From CAVTQY01 sp963736975 (GTDB lineage Bacteria; Pseudomonadota; Alphaproteobacteria; Acetobacterales; Acetobacteraceae), in NCBI GenBank assembly GCA_963736975.1, contig CAVTQY010000001.1, positions 4,095,614 to 4,159,613 on the forward strand: a DNA stretch of 64,000 nt, given 5' to 3'. Each line of letters starts with the position of its first letter. Within the stretch, counting starts at the first letter, position 1. The translations under genes were made by a program, and so were the position numbers. The notes beneath the pieces are model-generated. The model searched no databases. It saw nothing but the letters and a program-made list of their open reading frames with translations, and was not told the origin of the DNA. Below, in pieces: positions 1 through 6,395 of this stretch.

Positions 1-284
1 GACCTGGGGCCAGGTATTGTCTTTGCGATCGATCGATAGGCCCCGACCACGTCCGTGCTCCGCTTGATCGGATGCGAAGCTTGCCGGCCCCTCTGTAAAT
101 TGCGGCGTGAAAGTGCCTGATGGGTGTAGCTTTGTCGCTCGAGCCGTCGTTATGGAAATAGTTAACGACGACGCGAAGGGGCCCTTCCGTCGGATCGAGT
201 TGCTGAGGGGACCGGCTCGGCCGCGACATCCCAATCCGGTGCCAATTCTTAGCAGGAGAAGCTGGAGAGGATGCCAGGCGAGAT
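1..284. other. No gene recognised
   Basis: The stretch left of the integrase stop codon contains only short out-of-frame openings. I see no RNA gene, repeat or terminator that can be supported. It is probably the interior of the element to which the integrase belongs, continuing beyond the window. Confidence 0.4.
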
Positions 285-1583
285 TTATTGGAACGGTCTT
301 TCAGCCTTTTGCATGTGGGGTGCGCACGACAGCCGGCTACGCTGCCTCAGCGCCGAACGGTTCGTCCAGCTCGTCGCTGCTTTCATGTCTTCCCGCATAG
401 CGTTGTTTCCCTTAAGTTGATCCAGGTTGTCGGCCCACCATTGCATCATCGATACCCTTTCGTCCCAGTGCTCGCCTCGAGCGTACGCGGCGCGCACTTC
501 GTTTCCCTCAACGTGGCCGAGTTGACGTTCGATCGCATCAGGATGCCATTGGCCAGCTTCATTAAGTAAGCTCGAAGCGGTCGCACGGAATCCGTGCGCC
601 GTGACTTCGTCCTTGGCGTAGCCAAGGCGCCGTAAAGCGGCATTCATTGTGTTATCCGAGATGGGCCGCGATAGGGATCGAACATTTGGAAAGAGCAAGT
701 CGCTGGCGCCGCAAAGCGCCTTCAATACCGATAACAGATCGACGGCTTGGTAGGAGAGCGGAACACGATGCGGGCGGCGCATTTTGTTATGCGTCGCTGG
801 GATTGTCCAAATTGCCCGATTGAAATCGAACTCGCCCCATTCTGCTGCTCTCAGCTCTCCGGGACGAGGAAAAAGCAGCGCCATGAGCTGGAGCGCAATT
901 CGGGTTCCGGGCTGACCGTCGAATGCTTCAATGGCCCGGAGCAACGCTCCCAGTGCGGCAGGGTCCGTAATGGCGGCTCGCGGCGTGGGCCGGATCTGGG
1001 TCAGCGCCCCCCGGAGGCCGTATGTTGGGTCGGTGCTTACCCGGGCGGTGGCGATCGCGTACCTGAATACGCTGCCGATGGTCGACCGCAGGCGGCGGGC
1101 TGATTCATATCGACCTCGCCTCTCAAGGGCCTGCAGCGCCTTCAATACCAATGGTGCGTCGACATCCTTGATCGGCGTCTCGCCGAATTCCACGGTGGCG
1201 AAGGCGAGCAGCCAAGCCACCTTGGCTAGTGTGGCCTCAGCCCGCCTCTCGCGCTTCAGCTTGGACAAATACTCGTCCGCTATCGCTTTGAAGGTCAACG
1301 CGGCCGCGTGTTCTCGTCTTAGGCGTTTCCTCTCCGCTCCCGGATCAACGCCGACGGCCAAAAGTCGCTTGGCATCTTCCCGAGCTTGGCGAGCCCGGGC
1401 AAGCGAGACACTTGGGTAAACTCCCAGCGCTAGCGACTTCTGCTTTCCCCTGAAGCGATATGCGAGCCGCCAAAGGCGGACGCCGGTGGGTTGCACCCAA
1501 AGTTGTAGGCCGCCTCCATCCGAGAGCTTCTCGAGCTTCGGCCCCGGCGTCGCGGTTCGACACTCCGCGTCAGTTAACGCCAT
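285..1583 (-). CDS. P4-type tyrosine site-specific integrase
   Basis: A 432-residue tyrosine recombinase that would integrate and excise a genomic island at a tRNA gene. The N-terminus (residues about 1-90) is the DUF4102-type arm-binding domain (KLSDGGGLQLWV, LGVYPSVSLARAR). The catalytic domain shows RPGELRAAEW, then HGFRATASS (HxxR), LGH and a Tyr in AAYARG. ATG at 1583 is the natural start. It reads leftward away from a tRNA-Phe 3' fragment about 215 bp upstream, the usual int/attachment-site geometry. The island it serves therefore lies to the left, outside the window. The C-terminal tail after the catalytic Tyr (about 60 residues) is basic and poorly conserved. Identification is firm; which island it mobilises is inference. 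Confidence 0.93.
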   Translation of the reverse strand: MALTDAECRTATPGPKLEKLSDGGGLQLWVQPTGVRLWRLAYRFRGKQKSLALGVYPSVSLARARQAREDAKRLLAVGVDPGAERKRLRREHAAALTFKAIADEYLSKLKRERRAEATLAKVAWLLAFATVEFGETPIKDVDAPLVLKALQALERRGRYESARRLRSTIGSVFRYAIATARVSTDPTYGLRGALTQIRPTPRAAITDPAALGALLRAIEAFDGQPGTRIALQLMALLFPRPGELRAAEWGEFDFNRAIWTIPATHNKMRRPHRVPLSYQAVDLLSVLKALCGASDLLFPNVRSLSRPISDNTMNAALRRLGYAKDEVTAHGFRATASSLLNEAGQWHPDAIERQLGHVEGNEVRAAYARGEHWDERVSMMQWWADNLDQLKGNNAMREDMKAATSWTNRSALRQRSRLSCAPHMQKAERPFQ

Positions 1584-1612
1584 TACCTAGTCTCCTGCCT
1601 GCTTAGGGAGAC

Positions 1613-1656
1613 GATACCAACGGCCTGCTCCGATACCAACAGATCTACCAACAGAT
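1613..1656. repeat. Three direct repeats upstream of integrase
   Basis: The core TACCAAC(A/G)G occurs at 1615-1623, 1634-1642 and 1646-1654; the last two extend to TACCAACAGATC. They lie between the integrase start and the tRNA-Phe fragment, where arm-type integrase or excisionase sites are expected. The binding role is inference. Confidence 0.4.
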
Positions 1657-1799
1657 CGGCGTCGGTACCGGGATCGCCCCGTGATATTCGGCGCTACCCT
1701 AGGCTGCGCTTGGAAGCCAAAAAAAGAAGCGTTTCCAGAGCATTAGGAGGGCTGTGGCGTAGCCGGTGGTAGAAAAAGATACGTTGGGCAAGGAGGGAA

Positions 1800-1848
1800 T
1801 GGTGCCCAGGGGCGGAATCGAACCACCGACACTGCGATTTTCAGTCGC
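1800..1848 (-). repeat. tRNA-Phe(GAA) 3' fragment, attachment-site repeat
   Basis: Read on the minus strand this is a tRNA-Phe 3' half: anticodon stem GCGACTGAAAATCGC with a GAA anticodon, variable region, T arm GGTTCGATTCC, acceptor strand CCTGGGCA and an encoded CCA. Sequence right of 1848 does not continue into the D arm or 5' acceptor strand, so the gene is not intact. Such 3' duplicates mark where an integrase recombined into the end of a tRNA gene. Its 3' end points at the integrase. It could therefore be both the target of the left element and the distal repeat of an element extending rightward. Confidence 0.85.
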
Positions 1849-1992
1849 GCCGACCGACACCGTAGGCGGTTGTCTTCAATGACAAAATTCTGTCGATCAA
1901 TTTGTCAGCAAGGCGTCAGCAAGGCGTGGGGTGACAGTCTGGTCCTCCGCGATCGTATTCTTCCGCGAACGGCGAGATGACGCCTAGGGACG

Positions 1993-2014
1993 CAACCTTG
2001 CCAAGGTTGGGGTC
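1993..2014 (+). repeat. tRNA-Gly(GCC) anticodon-arm relic
   Basis: CAACCTTGCCAAGGTTGGGG followed by TC matches the anticodon arm and variable loop of alphaproteobacterial tRNA-Gly(GCC). Similarity fades in the following T-arm region, and no acceptor stem is present. It is best read as the remnant of another integration event or of a deleted tRNA gene. It is followed closely by a terminator. Confidence 0.55.
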
Positions 2015-2048
2015 TCGGGTCGGACACTTAGGGAAGTCAATGGCTTAG

Positions 2049-2073
2049 AACGGTCCTTCGGGGCCGTTTTTTG
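2049..2073 (+). terminator. Rho-independent terminator with UUCG loop
   Basis: ACGGTCC-TTCG-GGGCCGT (one G.T pair) followed by TTTTT. It lies downstream of the tRNA-Gly relic, consistent with the end of a former tRNA transcription unit. The rest of 1849-2324 holds no convincing gene. It has a tandem GTCAGCAAGGC pair at about 1903-1925 that may belong to the attachment region. Confidence 0.7.
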
Positions 2074-2324
2074 CTTCCCTGACCTCGGTGACGAAACCGG
2101 GGAAGCATGGGGGAAGCAGCAGAACGCATGTCGTAGCGGGCCAGCGGCTACTTCCAGCATGCGTATGGTCCCGAAGCCAACGAATTCGGCCGGCTCCGGC
2201 GAACGCCTGAACACGCTGCAAGTCGTGCCTGCGGCGAGAGTGGGCTTGCTTCCGCAGAGCCCCAGGTCCCCTCGGATTTGCTTCCCCGGGGCCTTTCCTG
2301 ACGGCTGCGATGATGGCAACGGCG

Positions 2325-2849
2325 TCATCGTTCAGATCCTCGGCCAGCTTGGCGCATGGGCATAACAAGGCGCAGCGAGTCCGGTAGGCGGACGAACCCG
2401 AGCGCTGCGTAGAAGCCGGCTGCCGCTTCGTCCAGAGCGTCGACGATCACCATGGATGAGCCCACCGTGTCGGCGCTCTCGAACGCGCGCTGAAGTGCAT
2501 CGGCAAGCAGGACCGAGCCGAGGCGCTTGCCCTGCTGGTCCTTGGCGACCGCCAACCGCCCGACCAGGGTGCAACTGACGAGCGGATAACGGGGAACGTG
2601 CTTCCGGGCGGCCTCCGGCACCTCGCCCTGCGAGATCGCCATCGCGCAGAGCGTGTAGTAACCGAGAACACGATCTGGCTCGGCATCCCGGCTCAGCACG
2701 AAGACGGCGTTCGCCTTCCGGCGCACGTCCTGCCCCGCCTGCGTCTTGAGATAGCGATCGAGACTCTCCACTCCACACGTGAAGCCGTTCCGATCGTGCG
2801 CGTCGTTTAGGACGGCGATCCGGAGATCGGCGGATGTGGGGGGCGCCAT
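2325..2849 (-). CDS. GNAT acetyltransferase toxin (TacT/AtaT type)
   Basis: A 174-residue GCN5-family N-acetyltransferase. The acetyl-CoA-binding segment is LVGRLAVAKDQQGKRLG at about residues 95-111 (QxxGxR/K-type loop). A Tyr in GFYAALGF near residue 145 is in the usual general-acid position. In this family the toxin acetylates the amino acid on charged tRNA and blocks translation. ATG at 2849 follows the stop of the DUF1778 gene directly, and the Shine-Dalgarno GAGGTGA lies inside the antitoxin's last codons. The pair is therefore translationally coupled, antitoxin first. Length and order match the TacAT/AtaRT class. The tRNA target cannot be told from sequence. Confidence 0.9.
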   Translation of the reverse strand: MAPPTSADLRIAVLNDAHDRNGFTCGVESLDRYLKTQAGQDVRRKANAVFVLSRDAEPDRVLGYYTLCAMAISQGEVPEAARKHVPRYPLVSCTLVGRLAVAKDQQGKRLGSVLLADALQRAFESADTVGSSMVIVDALDEAAAGFYAALGFVRLPDSLRLVMPMRQAGRGSER

Positions 2850-3143
2850 TCACCTCACGACCCGGCGCTGATGCTCCGCGAAGGCGCGCTGGAGCCGTTC
2901 ATTCGGGGCCGGCGGGTTGACGAGCGCATCGAAGAACACGGCGCGGTCACGATCAGACAGCACGATGGTCTCATGCTCCGCGATCGTCCGGCGAGCGGCT
3001 TCCGTCAGCGCGGTCATGCAGAAGTCAGTGACCTTACGCCGCTCGAGCTGTGCAGCGCGCTCGATCAGCGCCTTTGTCGGCTCATCGACGCGAAAGCCGA
3101 GTCGCTCTTCCCTCAGACGCCGGTCTTGGTTTGTTGCCGCCAT
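2850..3143 (-). CDS. DUF1778 ribbon-helix-helix antitoxin
   Basis: A 97-residue TacA-like antitoxin. The N-terminal part (RLGFRVDEPTKALIERAAQLERRKVTDFCMTAL, given here as landmarks RLGFRV and KVTDFCM) has the RHH pattern for DNA binding. The C-terminal half, with SDRDRAVFFDALVNPP, is the segment that wraps the toxin in this family. I chose ATG at 3143 because GAGGTGA precedes it by 5 nt. The same reading frame extends upstream to 3251 but that part is not DUF1778-like. It is the first gene of the TA operon and is expected to autorepress from the 3144-3300 region. Confidence 0.88.
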   Translation of the reverse strand: MAATNQDRRLREERLGFRVDEPTKALIERAAQLERRKVTDFCMTALTEAARRTIAEHETIVLSDRDRAVFFDALVNPPAPNERLQRAFAEHQRRVVR

Positions 3144-3302
3144 GACATTCACCTCAACACCAATGTACGTCGAATGGACTAACCTTTCAAGTCTCACTAG
3201 GAGATCTGCTCTGCGAAAACATTTTCTCCGGCGCCCGGACCTCTCCGGCAAGCATGGGAAACGCCCTCGGGCTCCCGGATACCCTTGACGGCGGTGGATT
3301 TG

Positions 3303-3339
3303 TTCACCATCTTCACTTCACATTAGTGAGGATGGTGAA
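3303..3339. promoter_or_regulatory. 37-bp dyad at start of STAS/wHTH operon
   Basis: Perfect 9-bp arms TTCACCATC (3303-3311) and GATGGTGAA (3331-3339) enclose a second inner pair TCACT / AGTGA. The right arm contains the likely ribosome-binding region and abuts the TTG start at 3340. It could be an operator for the winged-helix protein encoded next, or an RNA hairpin limiting translation. Both are inference; the symmetry is seen directly. Confidence 0.65.
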
Positions 3340-3903
3340 TTGCGGCACAGACTAATCCAGTTGACCGGCGGTCAGACGGTCCTCTCGGGCGCCATCTCGG
3401 GCCGGACACTACTCAGCGCCTTGATCGCGGCCACGCCCTCCGTCGCGGCTCCGATACCCGCCTTCCTTGACTTCACAGACATTCAGGTTGCAACCGCGTC
3501 GTTCCTGCGCGAGGCGGTGATCGGCTTCCGAGACTTCGCCCGGCAATCGCTAGGAAACATCTACCCCGCCGTCGCAAATCTCGCGCCCAGCATTACCGAA
3601 GAACTCGAATTCTTCGTCCGCGCCCGCGGTGACGTGTTGTGGAGCTGCGAACTCAGTCCGGACGACAATGTCATCAGCGCCCGGCTGATTGGCGAACTCG
3701 ATCCTGCGCAACGCTCGACGTTCGACGCGGCGCTCGAACTCGGCACCATTACCGCCCCTGAACTCGCTGCTCGTTTTGCCGACCAGCAGATCGGGCCGAC
3801 GGCCTGGAACAACCGGCTGTCCGCCCTGGCCACCAAAGGCCTGCTCGTCGAACACAAGCAGGGCAAAACCAAGTCGTTCAGTCCGCTCCTGGAGATCGCC
3901 TGA
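3340..3903 (+). CDS. STAS-like (DUF4325-type) protein with C-terminal winged helix
   Basis: 187 residues from a TTG start; no in-frame ATG or GTG is available close by. Residues about 40-105 (FLDFTDIQVATASFLREAV, landmark LDFTDIQVATASF) have the STAS-like DUF4325 pattern, resembling anti-sigma-factor antagonists of the SpoIIAA type. Residues about 125-185 (TITAPELAARF ... NNRLSALATKGLL) look like a winged helix. The next gene overlaps by 1 nt. Two genes further on, on the other strand, sits a GHKL ATPase, the usual partner of STAS proteins in partner-switch pairs. A role as a regulatory switch is inferred from that context. Target unknown. Confidence 0.6.
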   Translation: MRHRLIQLTGGQTVLSGAISGRTLLSALIAATPSVAAPIPAFLDFTDIQVATASFLREAVIGFRDFARQSLGNIYPAVANLAPSITEELEFFVRARGDVLWSCELSPDDNVISARLIGELDPAQRSTFDAALELGTITAPELAARFADQQIGPTAWNNRLSALATKGLLVEHKQGKTKSFSPLLEIA

Positions 3904-4253
3904 TGGGCCTCGACTACATCCGCGCCCAAACCGGCAAGCCCTGGCGCAAGCGCTGGAACGGCGGCCTCGACCGGTTGAAGGCACCGACGCTGCTCGACCT
4001 CACCGTGACTGAGGCTGCGCGCACCGTGACAGCAGAGCTCAATGCCGGCGCCCGCGTCAAGGCGGGTGACAAGCTAATCGTCCAGAGCGCATCCGACGGC
4101 CTCACCGTGAGCGACGGCCTCCGCGCGATTGGTCGGATCACCAACCCCTCGACCGAGCTGAGCACCGCCATCCGCGAAGGGGGCGGATATGCCGAAGGCG
4201 TGCTCCAGCGCGTCGGGCTATTCGGCGACACTGCGGAGCTCAGCGTGAAATGA
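3903..4253 (+). CDS. Uncharacterised 116-aa protein
   Basis: Not recognised. It starts at ATG overlapping the previous stop (TGATG) and ends in an ATGA overlap with the next gene, so it is clearly part of a translationally coupled three-gene operon. The N-terminus is basic (GKPWRKRWNGGLDRLK). The rest is mixed alpha/beta with LLDLTVTEAARTVTAEL and VKAGDKLIVQSASDGLTVSDG. There is no signal peptide, membrane segment or Cys/His cluster. Its conserved place between a STAS/wHTH protein and a Cys-rich protein suggests a subunit or adaptor of the same system; that is inference only. Confidence 0.65.
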   Translation: MGLDYIRAQTGKPWRKRWNGGLDRLKAPTLLDLTVTEAARTVTAELNAGARVKAGDKLIVQSASDGLTVSDGLRAIGRITNPSTELSTAIREGGGYAEGVLQRVGLFGDTAELSVK

Positions 4254-5521
4254 ACCGCCGGCCGCTCCACGAGCCCTCGCGTCACTTCCCGCAGCCGCAG
4301 CGGCTTTGGGACGATCCGGCTCAGCACGCGAAATCATTGGGGTGCCCGACCTGCCTCGAGCGCGACCGCTGCGGCGGCGTTCACACCGACGCCGGGGTCC
4401 TCGACTGCCGCGACCTTTGCTCCTGCGAGGACAAGAACAGGTGCGACATGGTCTGCCGATTCAACACGGGCCTCTTTGTCGCCCGCATGCGCGAGGTGCG
4501 TGGACTAGGCTTCGCGAATGCGCCGCGCGCGCCGACGAACGGCGTGCCGGCTATTCCGATGATCGTGCCCTTCGTCGATCACCGCTACGGCCGCTCTGCA
4601 ACGCTCGATGAGCCAGCGGTCGCGCTCTCGCTCTATGAGCTGGTCAATCTCGCGACCGGTTCGTCGCACGTCACCTCGCGAGCCGAGTTAGCCGACCGGT
4701 TTCGCATCCCGGAGGGCGCGACCGTCGTTGTCAGCGGCGTCGACAAGGACGACCCGATCGAACGCTGGTGGGAGCTGAAGGAGCGCGCCGTAATCCTCAA
4801 GACGCTCAGGGCGCTCGGCATCGCCCTCGTCACTACGCCGAACTACAGCGTGCTGACCGACGTGCCGCGCACCGACAATCTGCACGCGATGAAGCGCATC
4901 CTGTTGGCTTGGACGGAGATGGCGCAGGCGGGCCTGCCGACCGCCTTGCACGTCAACGGCCGCACCATGCACGACTTCGTCCGCTGGGGCGACCTCATCG
5001 CCGAGCGCCCCGAGATCGAAATTCTCGCCTTCGAGTTCGCGACCGGCTGCGGACGTGGCGAACGAATCGACTGGCACGTGGCCCAGCTTTGTGCACTCGC
5101 CGGTCGCGTCGGCCGACCGCTCGCGCTCGTCATCCGCGGCGGTGGTCGCAAACTCGGCGAACTCCGGCACCACTTTGCGCATGTTTCGCTGATCGAGACC
5201 GAAGCCTTCTCGCGCACAATCCGTCGCCGACGCGCCTATCTCACCGAATCTGGCCGATTGAAGTGGGCCAAGTTCCCGACACCGAAGGGCGCGCCGCTCG
5301 ATGATCTTCTCGCACACAACATTGCTCTGGTGCACACCTCCTACGAGACGTCGACTAAGCCGGTTCCGCGGCTATGGCTGCCCACGCGGCGCACCTGGCG
5401 CACAGCGCACCGTGATGGTGAGCCCGTCCAGCCAGGCCTTCTGCGCCAACTCCACCCGTCCGATGAGGCTCGGAGCGTCTCCCCAGAGCCGCAGGGCATG
5501 ATCACCACTGCGAAACCTTAG
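4250..5521 (+). CDS. Cys-rich DUF4417-like protein
   Basis: 423 residues. An N-terminal cluster of eight cysteines (32, 35, 41, 53, 57, 59, 65, 69) predicts two four-Cys metal sites, zinc or Fe-S. The middle and C-terminal part (landmarks VVVSGVDKDDPIERWW, TTPNYSVLTDVPRTDN, LPTALHVNGRTMHDFVRWGD) recalls the DUF4417 pattern of a barrel-like protein with TPDFS and trailing tryptophans; this assignment is tentative. It is coupled to the upstream gene by ATGA. The last 150 bp overlap the 3' end of the convergent ATPase gene. The final 50 or so residues are low-complexity-like, so the true protein may once have ended differently. Confidence 0.6.
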   Translation: MNRRPLHEPSRHFPQPQRLWDDPAQHAKSLGCPTCLERDRCGGVHTDAGVLDCRDLCSCEDKNRCDMVCRFNTGLFVARMREVRGLGFANAPRAPTNGVPAIPMIVPFVDHRYGRSATLDEPAVALSLYELVNLATGSSHVTSRAELADRFRIPEGATVVVSGVDKDDPIERWWELKERAVILKTLRALGIALVTTPNYSVLTDVPRTDNLHAMKRILLAWTEMAQAGLPTALHVNGRTMHDFVRWGDLIAERPEIEILAFEFATGCGRGERIDWHVAQLCALAGRVGRPLALVIRGGGRKLGELRHHFAHVSLIETEAFSRTIRRRRAYLTESGRLKWAKFPTPKGAPLDDLLAHNIALVHTSYETSTKPVPRLWLPTRRTWRTAHRDGEPVQPGLLRQLHPSDEARSVSPEPQGMITTAKP

Positions 5522-6295
5522 TTCGGCGGCGTCGTGAGCGAGTGCCCGAAACAGCTGTCCGATACCGTAGCCATGGCCTGTGCTGCGCGCATGCCGCGAC
5601 GCCCCGTCCGAAGCGGCGACCCGCAGCGCCGCTCCAGAATCCCCAAGAAGCGAGAACTCAGGATTTTCGCGCAGGCTCGCGAGCACACCTCGTCCTGCGT
5701 CGGCGACGACGAACTCGAAGGCGCCATTGTTCGCAGCGTAGGCGACAACGCCGCTTTCCGGTCGGCCGCTGTGGTCAAACACATTGTCCTGCAGCTCGCC
5801 GAGCGCACCCATCAGGCCGTCTACCAGTCCTTTCGCCAGCCCCGCTGCGACTGCGGCGTTCTCGGCGTGCTTGGCCCATTGGTCCCAGGCGAGCCGTTCC
5901 GCATCCGGTCCACCGGGGTTCACGCGGGACAGGGGAAACACCCCGGCGCGATCGCGTGCGCCGGCACCGCTGATCGATCTATCCCTCAGCGCGCGTTCGA
6001 TCTGGTGGAAGACTGGTGGTTCGACCACCACGCCGCGGTAAGCGTCCGGGAGAGCAGTGGTCGCCATCGCGAGTTCAACCAACGGCCCGATCCTTCCCGA
6101 CCGAGCGAGTGTGATCGCTCCAAGCTTCGGCAGTCGGCCGGCGACCGCCTGCCACAGGAGATCGTCGGCCGTCTCGAAGCTCGCGGTCACCTGCTGTGGC
6201 GATCCTTTGTTCAAGTCGCCCTCTTCTACTTCTGCCGGCTCCGCCGGATCGGTCGTAGGTTTTTCTGTCACTTGCCGCGATCGATGAACCCTCAA
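5372..6295 (-). CDS. GHKL (HATPase_c) ATP-binding protein
   Basis: 307 residues from TTG 6295; a GTG at 6271 (MTEKPTTD) is an equally plausible start. The C-terminal domain has the Bergerat fold: N box GELQDNVFDHS near residue 170, G1 box VVADAGRGV near 200, and G2 region GHGYGIGQLF near 245. No His-phosphotransfer or transmembrane region is seen, so it is not a sensor kinase. Short soluble GHKL proteins paired with STAS-like proteins act as anti-sigma or switch kinases (SpoIIAB, RsbW, RsbT). It is encoded opposite the STAS operon and its 3' end overlaps it by 150 bp. Its 5' region (6296-6395) is shared with the divergent SIR2-APAZ gene. Confidence 0.75.
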   Translation of the reverse strand: MRVHRSRQVTEKPTTDPAEPAEVEEGDLNKGSPQQVTASFETADDLLWQAVAGRLPKLGAITLARSGRIGPLVELAMATTALPDAYRGVVVEPPVFHQIERALRDRSISGAGARDRAGVFPLSRVNPGGPDAERLAWDQWAKHAENAAVAAGLAKGLVDGLMGALGELQDNVFDHSGRPESGVVAYAANNGAFEFVVADAGRGVLASLRENPEFSLLGDSGAALRVAASDGASRHARSTGHGYGIGQLFRALAHDAAELRFRSGDHALRLWGDAPSLIGRVELAQKAWLDGLTITVRCAPGAPRGQP

Positions 6296-6395
6296 GCCAG
6301 GGTTGTAGCGTCGTCGAGGTTGTCTCCAAACACCACAGTATTTCGTTCCTATTTAATCCGAGGACATCGCCATTAGCTGGACCCGTCCCATAGAC

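Noticed and set aside
1984..2368. Minus-strand openings of 107-114 codons
   Set aside because: No family resemblance, no ribosome-binding site, and they run across a tRNA relic and a terminator.
5534..6376. 280-codon plus-strand opening opposite the GHKL ATPase
   Set aside because: The minus strand carries clear ATPase motifs; the plus-strand translation has none.
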